Part shown: piece after piece, positions 16,197 through 25,101 of the stretch
Layout: every line of letters begins with the position of its first letter
Numbering within the stretch: position 1 is the first letter of the stretch
NCBI RefSeq assembly: GCF_018613855.1
Contig: NZ_JAGGPK010000007.1
Coordinates: 1 to 64,000 of the forward strand
Direction of reading: 5' to 3'
DNA length: 64,000 nucleotides
DNA from: Arthrobacter sp. ISL-30
GTDB taxonomy: Bacteria; Actinomycetota; Actinomycetes; Actinomycetales; Micrococcaceae
Notes under the pieces: generated by a model
What the model saw: the letters and a program-made list of their open reading frames with translations, nothing else
Databases searched by the model: none
What the model was told of the DNA's origin: nothing
Position numbers and translations under genes: made by a program

Positions 16197-18164
16197 ATGA
16201 CGCCCCTGATCGAGCCCATGGCATTGCGACAAGAGGCACGACCACTGTCCTCGGCTTGGGGAAGGGCGGCGAGCGCGACGCAGCTGATGTCCTCCCTGTC
16301 GGACGCCCGTCGTCGGCTAAGTGTGCGTCCGGCCGGTGATCCCGCTTGGGAAGCCGTGGATTCGGCAGCCCTCCAGGACCTGGCGGCGACCGCAAATGCG
16401 GAAAGAGGGACACCTTGGCCACAACCTCTGGTCTCCCACTACGCCCGCTACTTTCGGGATGGCAATCGAACTGAGTACGAGGACCGGGTAGCCGCGCGGC
16501 AGCAGCGCCTGACGCACGCCGTCGTCATGGCTGCGATTGCTGCCAGCCGCGAATCTTCCGGTGACGGGACCGGTCCTGACTGGCTGGACGAGGTGATTGA
16601 CGGCGCCTACCTGCTGTGCGAGCAGAGCTCGTGGTGCTGGGCGGCGCACGACGACATTTTCAAAGTTACCGGTGCCGTGGTTCCCGACCCCGCCGTGCCA
16701 TATCTGGACCTGGGCGCGGGGGAGGTGGCGGCCCAGCTTGCCTGGCTGGACCTGGTCCTCGGCGATCGGCTGGATGAGCGTGCGCCGGGATTACGCCAAC
16801 GAATTCGAACAGAGACCCACGAACGGGTCTTCACTCCCTTCCTCGACCGCCTGGACTGGCATTGGCTGGGCCTCCACGGGGATGTCCACAACTGGAACCC
16901 GTGGATCCACTCGAACATCCTGGCGGCAGCGCTCTTCCTGCTCGAGGATTCGGCGCAACAGTCGCTGATCGTGGAGCGTGTCATTGAAGGGCTGGACCGT
17001 TTCCTGGCATCCATCCCGCCGGACGGGGCCATTGACGAAGGATTCGCCTACTGGTGGAACGGTGCTGGCAGGGCTTTGGAAGCGCTGGCTTTGCTGGACG
17101 AAGGGAGTGCAGGGGTCCTTGACGGCGATCTTCCGGTAGTGCGCGAACTCGTTGCCTTCCCGCATCGCATGCATCTGGGCCACAACTGGTTCCTCAATGT
17201 GGCAGACGGTCCGGCGCGTGCGTGGAGCGGAATGCCATGGGACATGCTGCACCGCTGGGCCGTGCGGCTGGACAACAAAGATGCCGTGCGGCATGCTGAG
17301 GCATTTCGCTCCAGGGTGCCGTGGGCGGCGGCGGGGCTCGGCAGGGTGCTTCATGCTTTGCTCACGTCCGTGCCAGCCAGCATGGAAACTGCGACCCCGC
17401 CCCTCACCGGCTTCACCTACCTGCCGTCGGTGCAGATCATGGTGGCACGTGAAACGCCGGGAAGCGTTAGGGGACTCGCGCTGGCCGCGAAGGGCGGCCA
17501 TAACGGCGAGCATCACAACCATCGCGACGTCGGATCGGTGGTGGTCGCCGTCGACGGCGTTCCGCTGCTGGTGGACGCGGGCCAGCCGACTTACACGGCG
17601 CAAACCTTCGGGCCCGACCGGTACGGCATCCGGGCGATGCAGAGCAGCTGGCACAGCGTTCCCGCTCCATTCGGCCTGGAGCAGGGGACAGGCAAGGAAT
17701 TCGGGGCAAGCGTCCTGCGTACGCCCACCGCGGAGGAACCCACCCTGGCGCTGGAACTTGCCGGCGCCTATGGACTTGCCAACACCTCCAGCTGGATCCG
17801 GGCAATGGAGCTGGACCGCGCGTCAGAGCGGTTGATTATCGAGGACCGCTGGACCGCCTTGCAGCCGGCGGTCTCCGGGTCCAGCGGAGAGATCGACATC
17901 CATTACCTCCTGGCAGGGAATGTCAACGTCACCAAGGATTCGGTGAGCGTCCGGCCGGACGGAATCCCCACTGTCGACGGCGGACGCGGCGCGGTGCTGC
18001 GCTGGGACCCGGCCTCCGCCGTCGTACGCGTTGATGAATGGCTGCTGGATGATCCCCTGCTGTCCGAGGTCTGGGGTACGAAGCTGACCAGGCTCCGGTT
18101 CCGCCTGCCGGCAGAACTACGCAATTCAGGCTCGTTCATCCTTACCGTGGAGGCTATCCAGTGA
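16197..18164 (+). CDS. Heparinase II/III-family protein, putative polysaccharide lyase
   Basis: A 655-residue protein with an alpha/alpha-toroid N-terminal part (rich in Trp/His motifs such as WHWLGLHGDVHNWNPWIHS, about residues 221-240) and a C-terminal beta-sandwich with the heparinase II/III signature HNGEHHNHRDVGSV...DAGQPTY...RYG (about 437-482). Members eliminate across uronic-acid linkages in glycosaminoglycans or alginate-like chains. No signal peptide is seen, so it should act in the cytoplasm on imported oligosaccharides. It is first in a plus-strand operon; its stop overlaps the regulator start (GTGA). Exact substrate unknown. Confidence 0.78.
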   Translation: MTPLIEPMALRQEARPLSSAWGRAASATQLMSSLSDARRRLSVRPAGDPAWEAVDSAALQDLAATANAERGTPWPQPLVSHYARYFRDGNRTEYEDRVAARQQRLTHAVVMAAIAASRESSGDGTGPDWLDEVIDGAYLLCEQSSWCWAAHDDIFKVTGAVVPDPAVPYLDLGAGEVAAQLAWLDLVLGDRLDERAPGLRQRIRTETHERVFTPFLDRLDWHWLGLHGDVHNWNPWIHSNILAAALFLLEDSAQQSLIVERVIEGLDRFLASIPPDGAIDEGFAYWWNGAGRALEALALLDEGSAGVLDGDLPVVRELVAFPHRMHLGHNWFLNVADGPARAWSGMPWDMLHRWAVRLDNKDAVRHAEAFRSRVPWAAAGLGRVLHALLTSVPASMETATPPLTGFTYLPSVQIMVARETPGSVRGLALAAKGGHNGEHHNHRDVGSVVVAVDGVPLLVDAGQPTYTAQTFGPDRYGIRAMQSSWHSVPAPFGLEQGTGKEFGASVLRTPTAEEPTLALELAGAYGLANTSSWIRAMELDRASERLIIEDRWTALQPAVSGSSGEIDIHYLLAGNVNVTKDSVSVRPDGIPTVDGGRGAVLRWDPASAVVRVDEWLLDDPLLSEVWGTKLTRLRFRLPAELRNSGSFILTVEAIQ

Positions 18165-19345
18165 CTAGCGAAAACACCCCCGAAGCAAGCGGCAGGCCGC
18201 TCTTTTCGCTCCAGAGGCGCGAGCGGCTTATGGACGAGCTGCGCGCCCACGGTTCCATCACCGTCAGCGGGATTGCCGCAAAATTTGGTGTCAGCGAGCT
18301 CACCATCCGGCGGGATGTGAACCAGTTGGCCGACGAGGGCCTGGTGTCCCGGGTCCACGGCGGCGCCACCCTGCCCAGTCCGCTGGATCGCAGCGCGTCC
18401 GGATCTCATCAGCAAGCGCACACCTACTCGATCGGCATGGTGGTTCCTTCGCTGGACTACTACTGGCCCCAGGTCATCAGTGGTGCTCGGGCTGAAGCTG
18501 AGGAACAGAACCTGCGGATTCTTGTCCGCGGCTCAGCCTACGATGCCGCGGACAATCGGAAACAGGTCCAGGCGCTCCTTGATCACCAGAACATCGACGG
18601 CCTGATCGTGGCGCCTGATATGACCGGCGCCGAGGGACAGGAGCTGCTGCGGTGGCTCAATGCCCTGCCGATTCCCGTGGTATTGGCCGAGCGGCGCTCG
18701 CCGGGCGAGATTCCGGCCCACCGCCTGGAATGGGTGGCAACGGATCATGCGTTCGGTGCCGGCGTGGCGGTGAGGCACCTTTGGCAGGAAGGACATCGCA
18801 AAATCGGCTGCCTGACGGATTCGTCCAGCCCCACCAGCCCTCATGTGGTGCGCGGCTGGAAGCAGGCGATGGCTGCGCTGAAGATTCCGCTTGAGGGCTC
18901 GGTTTCTGAGGATTCGGCCGGCCTGGGGAACGGAGACCGCTCGGAGCATTTCGACCGGATTCTTGAACTTTGCCGGGACACAGGCACCACGGCGATGCTG
19001 GTGCATTCGGATACCCAGGCGGTCGCCTTTGTCCAGCACTGCGTCGACCACGGGGTGGACGTGCCCGGAAGCATGTCCATCGTGGGGTACGACGACGAGG
19101 TGGCCTACTTGGCCGAGCCCGCGATTTCCGCGGTACGGCCCCCGAAACGGTATGTGGGCAGGGTGGCGGTGCAGCTGATGGCGGCGCGGCTCGCAGAGGG
19201 AAGGATGCGCCCTGTCCATCGGGTCGAATTGAATCCGGAGCTGGTCGTGCGGGATTCGTCCGTTGGCGGTCCGCGGAACGTCACCGCCGGTTCCTTGCAG
19301 GGTTCAGCGGCGCAGGATTCCCAGGAATTGGAGGGTTCGCTGTGA
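18161..19345 (+). CDS. Regulator: DeoR-type HTH fused to a LacI-type sugar-binding domain
   Basis: A 394-residue transcription factor. Residues 19-75 are a DeoR winged helix (RRERLMDELRAHGSITVSG, then SELTIRRDVNQLADEGLVSRVHGGA). Residues 89 to about 365 are a periplasmic-binding-protein-like sensor as in LacI/GalR (SIGMVVPSLDYYWPQVISG, IDGLIVAPD, VPGSMSIVGYDDEVAYL). Canonical DeoR proteins carry a sugar-phosphate-binding domain instead, so this is a domain chimera and probably senses a free sugar. The GTG start overlaps the lyase stop; the stop overlaps the ThuA gene. It likely controls the divergent locus. Confidence 0.85.
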   Translation: MTSENTPEASGRPLFSLQRRERLMDELRAHGSITVSGIAAKFGVSELTIRRDVNQLADEGLVSRVHGGATLPSPLDRSASGSHQQAHTYSIGMVVPSLDYYWPQVISGARAEAEEQNLRILVRGSAYDAADNRKQVQALLDHQNIDGLIVAPDMTGAEGQELLRWLNALPIPVVLAERRSPGEIPAHRLEWVATDHAFGAGVAVRHLWQEGHRKIGCLTDSSSPTSPHVVRGWKQAMAALKIPLEGSVSEDSAGLGNGDRSEHFDRILELCRDTGTTAMLVHSDTQAVAFVQHCVDHGVDVPGSMSIVGYDDEVAYLAEPAISAVRPPKRYVGRVAVQLMAARLAEGRMRPVHRVELNPELVVRDSSVGGPRNVTAGSLQGSAAQDSQELEGSL

Positions 19346-20058
19346 AGGCGCTCCTGCTCAGCGGCGTCGGCCGTTATGCGGACCCCTGGCACCCGTTTGC
19401 CGAGACGTCCGCTGCTTTGGCGACGCTCCTGCGCGAGGCGGGGTTCGACGTCGAGATCCCCGACGACGTCGACGCCGCGCTGGAGGGGCTGAACGCCGCG
19501 GTGCCCAACCAGACGGACTCGGTCCGGCCGGACCTTTTGGTGGTTAATGTCGGGCTGCCGCGGGACGGCAATCCCGCACCAAAAACGCCCGACGCCGCCC
19601 GCGGACTGCGGCGCTGGCTGGACGACGGCGGGCCGCTGCTCGCCTGCCATGTCAGCTCAACCAGCTTCCTTGACTTCCCCGAGTGGGAGGAGGCCGTGGG
19701 CGGACGCTGGATCAGGGGAACATCGATGCACCCGGACTACGGGTTGGCCGAGATCCAAGTGGACCGGGATTCCGCGCCCCTCGCGGCGGGTATCCCGGAC
19801 TTCACAGTCATGGACGAACGCTACAGCTGGCTGCGTACCGTCCCCGGTATCACCGTGCACGCCACGCACCAGCATGACCGTGTCAGCCAACCTCTGATCT
19901 GGTCGCTGACTCGGCTGCGTCCCGAGGGAACGGAGGCGAGGAGCTTCTACGACGGCCTCGGCCACGACGCCGCGTCCTTTGAATCCCCTGAGCACCGGGA
20001 GCTGCTGCAGCGGGCGATTGCCTGGCTGGTTGACATCGACGCTGCCCCGCGAACATGA
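19342..20058 (+). CDS. ThuA-like domain protein
   Basis: A 238-residue class-I glutamine-amidotransferase-like (ThuA) protein. Landmarks are LLLSGVGRYADPWHPFAET at the N-terminus, a D-D pair in the second strand, LLACHVSSTSFLDFPEWEE with the conserved Cys/His region, WIRGTSMHPDY, and DERYSWLRT. ThuA proteins occur in trehalose and other sugar catabolic loci; the founding member takes part in 3-keto-sugar metabolism. The GTG at 19342 overlaps the regulator stop; the longer frame to 18970 lies inside the regulator gene and is rejected. Last gene of the operon. Confidence 0.8.
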   Translation: MKALLLSGVGRYADPWHPFAETSAALATLLREAGFDVEIPDDVDAALEGLNAAVPNQTDSVRPDLLVVNVGLPRDGNPAPKTPDAARGLRRWLDDGGPLLACHVSSTSFLDFPEWEEAVGGRWIRGTSMHPDYGLAEIQVDRDSAPLAAGIPDFTVMDERYSWLRTVPGITVHATHQHDRVSQPLIWSLTRLRPEGTEARSFYDGLGHDAASFESPEHRELLQRAIAWLVDIDAAPRT

Positions 20059-20116
20059 CCCTCCCCGATGCACTCCGGCGATGGGTGGAGCCGTAGGGGC
20101 CACGATGCTCAGGGGT

Positions 20117-20401
20117 TCAGGCCAGGGCGATATCGGACGGGTGCGTCGCCAGGGGAGTAATCTCGATCCTCATATGGGGAAACAGCGGCAGCCCCCAGAG
20201 AATCTCATGCAGGCGTTCATTGCTGCCAACGTCGAAAATGCTGAGGTTGGCATACTCCCCGACGCAGCGCCAGATGCTCTGCCACTCGCCGCTTCGCTGG
20301 AGCGCTTGGGAGTACTCCTTTTCCCTGGCGAGTAGATCATTTTTCGCCTGTTCAGCCATCTCCTGCGGTATTGCCACGTCCATCCGGACCGCAAATTTCA
20401 C
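20117..20401 (-). CDS. catC: Muconolactone delta-isomerase
   Basis: A 94-residue enzyme that converts muconolactone to beta-ketoadipate enol-lactone in the catechol branch of the beta-ketoadipate pathway. The sequence is typical: FAVRMDVAIPQEM at the start, the EWQSIWRCVGEYANLSIFDV core, and LPLFPHMRIEITPLATHPSD at the end. It starts at a GTG with AAGGG about 8 bases upstream and lies 36 bp behind catA on the same strand. The enzymes for the next steps (enol-lactone hydrolase, CoA transferase, thiolase) are not in the window. Confidence 0.95.
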   Translation of the reverse strand: MKFAVRMDVAIPQEMAEQAKNDLLAREKEYSQALQRSGEWQSIWRCVGEYANLSIFDVGSNERLHEILWGLPLFPHMRIEITPLATHPSDIALA

Positions 20402-20437
20402 GACTTTGCCCTTTCTGAGCCGGTGCTCACGCAGCCG

Positions 20438-21295
20438 TTACTCGGCATCCAGCACGAAGTCATAGGTGACCTCGTTGCCGACGCCTTCGAGACGGGCAGT
20501 GGGGTTGAGGACCAGTTCCGGCTTGACGGCTGAGGCGATGTCATCGGAGAGATGCTGGTCCCCTTCAAAGTAGAGCTGAGCGGTCAGCAGTTGGTACCCG
20601 GGAGCGGATACCTTCAGGTGGAGGTGCGCCGGCCGCCAGGCGTGCCATCCTGCCGCAGCGATCAATTTGCCGCAAGCGCCGTCGGTGGGGATCTGATAAG
20701 GGGCAGGCTGGATTGTGTTCAGCGCAAAGATTCCATTGGCGTCAGCCAGGACTGTGCCTCGAAGATTCCATTCCGGGAGGCCGGGAGCGAATTGCGAATA
20801 GAAGCCGTCGTCGTCCGCATGCCAGATTTCCACGTGAGCACCTGCTAGCGGCGTCCCGTCGACGGCACGGACCTGGCCTTGGAACAGCAAAGGAGTGCCG
20901 CCTTCGTCTTTGCGCATCGGCAAGGTGGCCGGCGAATCGAACTGAGGAGAGCCCGGGACGTAATACGGACCTTCAATGGTGCCCTTGTTGCCCTCGCGAT
21001 GCTCCGTGGAGACTTCCTCGACCACATGCTCCACCCAGACGTCCAGGAACAGCGGCCATTCTCCATTTTCGCCAACGCTGATCAGCCAGGCTTTGAGCGC
21101 GTTGAACTCGTCGTAGCTCACCTTGTGTTTGCGAATGGTGTCGTAAACAGCGGCTAGAACCTCATTGGCAAGAAGCGAAACGCGTTCCTTGGGAACCTGG
21201 AGGGCCACCGTTTTTCCGCTGTCGCGGAAGCGTTCGGTGGCGCGGTTTCCGGAGTCTGCTGCCGTCGCGTCAAAATCCTTCAGTTCGGTTGTCAT
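20438..21295 (-). CDS. catA: Catechol 1,2-dioxygenase
   Basis: A 285-residue intradiol dioxygenase that cleaves catechol to cis,cis-muconate. The four Fe(III) ligands are visible: Tyr166 (DGFYSQF), Tyr200 (APYQIP), His224 and His226 (RPAHLH). The N-terminal helical dimerisation region and IEGPYYVPGSPQF are also typical. It sits between catB and catC in the catR-catB-catA-catC operon and takes the product of the divergent ben genes. Confidence 0.96.
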   Translation of the reverse strand: MTTELKDFDATAADSGNRATERFRDSGKTVALQVPKERVSLLANEVLAAVYDTIRKHKVSYDEFNALKAWLISVGENGEWPLFLDVWVEHVVEEVSTEHREGNKGTIEGPYYVPGSPQFDSPATLPMRKDEGGTPLLFQGQVRAVDGTPLAGAHVEIWHADDDGFYSQFAPGLPEWNLRGTVLADANGIFALNTIQPAPYQIPTDGACGKLIAAAGWHAWRPAHLHLKVSAPGYQLLTAQLYFEGDQHLSDDIASAVKPELVLNPTARLEGVGNEVTYDFVLDAE

Positions 21296-21364
21296 CGTTG
21301 ACTCACTTTCTGTGGCAGGCCCTCGCCTGCGAATGGATAGATGGGGTTGGTTGGGGCAGTGACG

Positions 21365-22474
21365 TCAGTTGCCGTCGTCGAGCCTGTATTTGGCGAGCTT
21401 TTCCGGGTCGATCTGGATTCCGGTGCCCGGCGCCTGTCGGGTCGATAGCCGGCCATCTACGATTTCGAGGGGCTCGGTCAGGAGGTCGTCGCTCATGTCC
21501 AGGAAGTTTGAAAGCTCTCCTGCGCGCAGCGTTGTGGAACGAAAGGCTGCGCCGAAGGTCACCGTGCAGAGAGTGCCGATCTGCCCGTCGATTTGGTTGC
21601 CCATCACGACCTCAGCACCGAGTCCGTCGGACTGGAACAGTATCCGCTGGGAGTGCGAAAAGCCCGTGCGCGCTGTCTTGATGCTCACTGCATTCGCGGC
21701 TCCGCTCAGCAGTTCGCGAGTGACTTCACCAGGGGTAGTGGCGCTCTCATCCGCAACGAACGGGACGGGGCAGTTTTCAACCAGCCATTTACGTCCCAGG
21801 ACGTCGTCGGCGGGGCACAGCTCTTCAGCGAGGGTGAGGTCAAGATCGGACATTGCGTTCAGCGCACGCAGGGATTCGGAGGGTGTCCAGCCTCGATTGC
21901 CATCTACGTACAATTCGATATCCGGGCCCAAGGCTTCCCGGAGGGCACGGCACACCTCCACATCAAGCCCGAACGGCTTTCTCCCCACCTTGACTTTGAA
22001 CGTAGTGATTCCGAAGGTGTCACGCATCCGCTCCGCCTCGGCCACCATTTTTGCCGGTTCAGCAAATCCCAGCATGTGGCTCACCCTCATGCTGTCGGAA
22101 TAACCGCCCAGGAGCGCAGTGACCTGCTGGCCCAGGGTTTGACCAATCAGGTCCCATACGGCCATGTCGAGTGCTGACTTTGCAGTCGGATTGGCAACTG
22201 TCCTGTCCAACGCGGCGTGAATGGCTTCGCGGTCCAGAATCGACATGCCGACAATCTGCGGCGCGAAAATTGTCTCGATGACGGCGACGATGGATTCCTG
22301 GGTCTCTCCGTAGGTGAAGGGCCGGGCAGGTGCCTCGGCAACCCCAATGAGACCGTCGTCACTGCGCACCCTGACCAGCACGTGCTTTGCCACGTCGACT
22401 TCGCCGCTGGCGAAGCGCAGGGGTTTGAGGTAGGGAATGGCGAAGGGAATCGCCTCGATGGAAGAGATTTTCAC
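21365..22474 (-). CDS. catB: Muconate cycloisomerase
   Basis: A 369-residue enolase-superfamily enzyme turning cis,cis-muconate into muconolactone. The catalytic lysine pair is in TFKVKVGR (160 and 162), metal ligands are Asp191 (YVDGNRGW), Glu in LAEELCPADD (217/218) and Asp242 (VADESATT), and Lys266 (VSIKTART) faces the other side of the barrel. The GTG at 22474 overlaps the catR stop (GTGA) and gives the family N-terminus KISSIEAIPF; the frame extending to 22573 is rejected for that reason. Confidence 0.95.
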   Translation of the reverse strand: MKISSIEAIPFAIPYLKPLRFASGEVDVAKHVLVRVRSDDGLIGVAEAPARPFTYGETQESIVAVIETIFAPQIVGMSILDREAIHAALDRTVANPTAKSALDMAVWDLIGQTLGQQVTALLGGYSDSMRVSHMLGFAEPAKMVAEAERMRDTFGITTFKVKVGRKPFGLDVEVCRALREALGPDIELYVDGNRGWTPSESLRALNAMSDLDLTLAEELCPADDVLGRKWLVENCPVPFVADESATTPGEVTRELLSGAANAVSIKTARTGFSHSQRILFQSDGLGAEVVMGNQIDGQIGTLCTVTFGAAFRSTTLRAGELSNFLDMSDDLLTEPLEIVDGRLSTRQAPGTGIQIDPEKLAKYRLDDGN

Positions 22475-23385
22475 GACGGTCCTAAGAAGTAGCTCGAGTC
22501 CAGGAAAATCCTGTTGTCCTCGAGAGTTGAGAGGAACGAGTCCACCGGTGCTGACTCGTCGGTTCGTCGCCACGCGAGTGCAAGTTCGATTTCGTCTATC
22601 CCGGTGACGGAGCGGTACTGCGCGCCCGCGAGGGAGATGCCGCGGACGGAATCCGGCAGGACTGCCACTCCCAGGCCAGCAGCTACCAAGGACAATTGCG
22701 TGGAAGTTTCAGCCGCTTCGTGGGCAACACGGGGGTGATAGCCGGCTGCGCTGCAGGCGCGAATCACGGTGTCATTGACCACTGAACGCAACTCTGCGGG
22801 ATACATGATGAAGTCCTCGCCTCGCAGTTCTCCGATGGTCAATGCATTGACTGCTGTAAAGCGATGACCTTCGGGCAACGCCACTACAAATCCTTCGCGG
22901 GCGATCGGCCGAGTCGCTAGGGACTTGTCCAGTACCGGTGGCCGCAGGACACCGACGTCGAGCTCCCCGGTGACCAGGCCGGATTCGATGGCGCGTGTGA
23001 GCATTTCCGTATGGATGTCCAGCGACAGCCCGGGAAGTTCTTCCTTGATGAGGCGGGCGAGGACCGGAAGGTGTGTGTACGAGGCTGTTCCGGTCAGTCC
23101 GATGCGAATCGTTCCGGCCTTCCCGTCCGCTATCCGCCTGGCCCTGCTGGCGGCGTCGTCAATGCTGCGAAAGATCCGCCGAACGTCTCCCAGGAAGGCC
23201 TCGCCGGCGGGGGTGAGGCTCACACTCCTTGTGGTCCGGGCAAACAGCGCGGCGCCTAGTTCGGTCTCCAATTGCCGGATCTGTTGGGACAAGGGTGGCT
23301 GCGCCATCTGTAGCCGCTCCGCGGCCTGTCCAAAGTGGCAGGTCTCCGCTACGGCCAGGAAATAGCGCAAGTGCCGTAGTTCCAT
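22471..23385 (-). CDS. catR: LysR-family regulator of catechol catabolism
   Basis: A 304-residue LysR-type regulator. Residues 1-60 are the winged helix (MELRHLRYFLAVAETCHFG, AERLQMAQPPLSQQIRQLE), followed by a linker helix and a two-lobed effector-binding domain (RIGLTGTASYTHLPVLARL). CatR/BenM-type proteins respond to cis,cis-muconate. Unlike the usual divergent layout, it is co-transcribed ahead of catB with a 4-bp overlap, so it regulates from its own promoter at 23386-23520, facing benA. Confidence 0.9.
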   Translation of the reverse strand: MELRHLRYFLAVAETCHFGQAAERLQMAQPPLSQQIRQLETELGAALFARTTRSVSLTPAGEAFLGDVRRIFRSIDDAASRARRIADGKAGTIRIGLTGTASYTHLPVLARLIKEELPGLSLDIHTEMLTRAIESGLVTGELDVGVLRPPVLDKSLATRPIAREGFVVALPEGHRFTAVNALTIGELRGEDFIMYPAELRSVVNDTVIRACSAAGYHPRVAHEAAETSTQLSLVAAGLGVAVLPDSVRGISLAGAQYRSVTGIDEIELALAWRRTDESAPVDSFLSTLEDNRIFLDSSYFLGPS

Positions 23386-23472
23386 AGCTGATGGGGCTCC
23401 TTCCCTGTTTGCTTCCCATTGGGCAGTGAGTGGCCAGTTAGTGCCTGGTTCAACAGCGTAGGGCCGAATTTA

Positions 23473-23487
23473 GTATTCAACAAATAC
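23473..23487. promoter_or_regulatory. LysR-type box upstream of catR
   Basis: GTATTCAACAAATAC has 5-bp dyad arms (GTATT/AATAC) and the T-N11-A form of a LysR-type site. It lies 88 bp upstream of the catR start in an AT-rich patch, a likely autoregulatory and activation site for the cat operon. Assignment rests on form and place only. Confidence 0.5.
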
Positions 23488-23526
23488 CCAATTAGAAGCA
23501 TTTGAGACCTCTGAGATCTCAATCGC

Positions 23527-23555
23527 TACCTAGGCATCCCTAGGTAAATACCTAG
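23527..23555. promoter_or_regulatory. CCTAGG dyad plus third half-site, candidate ben operator
   Basis: TACCTAGG-CATC-CCTAGGTA (23527-23546) is a perfect 8-bp dyad, followed after three bases by a third copy, TACCTAG (23549-23555). It lies about 135 bp before the benA start in the ben/cat divergent region. CCTAGG is rare in GC-rich actinobacterial DNA, so three copies in 29 bp suggest a protein-binding array. BenR or CatR are the candidates. Confidence 0.55.
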
Positions 23556-23630
23556 TGTGAGCTGCCCCACTGAGTTGAAAGAGTAGGGAGTCATTCACAT
23601 CGGGACCGCCGGGTTCAACGGCGACCCGCT

Positions 23631-23671
23631 CGGGCAGCGCAGCCCGCAAAAATCCGGGCAACGCAGCCCGC
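23631..23671 (+). repeat. Two 17-bp direct repeats in the benA leader
   Basis: CGGGCAGCGCAGCCCGC (23631-23647) and CGGGCAACGCAGCCCGC (23655-23671) differ in one base and are separated by 7 bases. Each can fold into a small hairpin (CGGGC/GCCCG). They end 10 bases before the AGGAG site of benA and so should be in its mRNA leader. Confidence 0.6.
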
Positions 23672-23688
23672 CACTGAGAGGAGCCACC

Positions 23689-25077
23689 ATGACAGAGACC
23701 TTGGCGGGCATCAAAGCCCACCTCGACCAGGCCCTTGTAGAGGATCACGAGAACGGCGTTTTCCGCGCGAACCGAAGTATCTTCACCGATGAAGATCTTT
23801 TTGAGCTCGAGATGAAGCACATTTTTGAAGGCAATTGGGTGTACCTGGCTCATGACAGCCAGATCCCCAATGTGGGTGATTACTTCACCACCTACATCGG
23901 ACGCCAGCCGATCATTATTTCCCGGGACAAGCAGGGCGAGCTCAATGCCCTCATCAATGCCTGCAGCCATCGGGGAGCCATGCTGTGCCGGCGCAAGACG
24001 GACAACCGCACAACGTTCACGTGCCCTTTCCACGGCTGGACGTTCAACAACACTGGCAAGCTGCTTAAGGTCAAGGATCCTCGCGACGCCGGGTACCCGG
24101 AACAGTTCAATAAGGACGGGTCCCACGACCTGACGAAGGTCGCCCGGTTCGAAAGCTACCGCGGGTTCCTCTTCGGAAGCATCAACCCCGACGTGAAGCC
24201 GCTCGAAGAGCACCTGGGCGAATCCACGAAGATCATCGACATGATCGTCGACCAGTCGGATGAAGGCCTGGAAGTTCTCCGCGGCGCCTCCTCGTACACC
24301 TATGACGGAAACTGGAAACTCCAGGCCGAAAACGGTGCGGACGGCTATCACGTTTCCGCGACGCACTGGAACTATGCCGCAACCACGGCACGTCGGACCA
24401 CCGGCGAGTCTGCGAACGACACCAAGAACATGGACGCTGGCGGCTGGGCAAAACAAAAGGGCGGCTACTACTCCTTTGATCACGGCCACCTGTTGCTCTG
24501 GACAGAATGGCTGGACCCGTCCAACCGACCCCTCTTCGACCGGCGGGATGAACTAGTCGAAAAATATGGAGAAGCCAAGGCGGACTGGATGATCAACATC
24601 TCCCGCAACCTGTGCCTCTACCCGAACGTCTACCTCATGGACCAGTTCGGTTCGCAGATCCGGCATTTCCGGCCTATCGCCGTCGACAAGACCGAGGTGA
24701 CCATCTACTGCATCGCGCCAAAGGGCGAGAGCGCGGAGGCACGAGCCAACAGGATCCGGCAATACGAAGACTTCTTCAACGCTTCAGGCATGGCCACCCC
24801 GGACGACCTTGAGGAGTTCCGCTCCTGCCAGAAGACCTATCTGGCCACTGCAGCACCGTGGAACGACCTCAGCCGCGGCGTGAAGCACCAGATCACGGGG
24901 CCTGATGCCAACGCGGATGTCATTGGGCTCAAGCCGATATCAAGTGGCGCACGCACGGAAGACGAGGGTCTCTACCCCATTCAGCACGGCTACTGGGTTG
25001 AGACGATGCGCAAGGCAGCCGACACCGAGGCTGCGGACCAAAACAGAGCGAACCAAAACAACGCCGAGCAAAACTAG
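23689..25077 (+). CDS. benA: Benzoate 1,2-dioxygenase large subunit
   Basis: A 462-residue Rieske oxygenase alpha subunit that, with BenB and BenC, converts benzoate to a cis-diol carboxylate. The Rieske cluster ligands are Cys92, His94, Cys112 and His115 (CSHRGAML...CPFHGWTF). The mononuclear iron site is in [18 protein letters not shown] precedes the ATG. It heads benA-benB-benC-benD-benK-benR, divergent from catR. The C-terminal tail is Asn/Gln-rich ([12 protein letters not shown]), a harmless extension. Confidence 0.96.
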   Translation: MTETLAGIKAHLDQALVEDHENGVFRANRSIFTDEDLFELEMKHIFEGNWVYLAHDSQIPNVGDYFTTYIGRQPIIISRDKQGELNALINACSHRGAMLCRRKTDNRTTFTCPFHGWTFNNTGKLLKVKDPRDAGYPEQFNKDGSHDLTKVARFESYRGFLFGSINPDVKPLEEHLGESTKIIDMIVDQSDEGLEVLRGASSYTYDGNWKLQAENGADGYHVSATHWNYAATTARRTTGESANDTKNMDAGGWAKQKGGYYSFDHGHLLLWTEWLDPSNRPLFDRRDELVEKYGEAKADWMINISRNLCLYPNVYLMDQFGSQIRHFRPIAVDKTEVTIYCIAPKGESAEARANRIRQYEDFFNASGMATPDDLEEFRSCQKTYLATAAPWNDLSRGVKHQITGPDANADVIGLKPISSGARTEDEGLYPIQHGYWVETMRKAADTEAADQNRANQNNAEQN

Positions 25078-25101
25078 CCAGCCCTGAGCCGAGGAGAACC
25101 C

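Noticed and set aside
23556..23571. CRP/GlxR-like site (TGTGA...CCACT) before benA
   Set aside because: Only one half fits TGTGA; the second half departs from TCACA too much to support a call.
23530..24489. 319-residue minus-strand frame over the benA 5' half
   Set aside because: It would cover the ben promoter and antisense benA, which has clear Rieske motifs.
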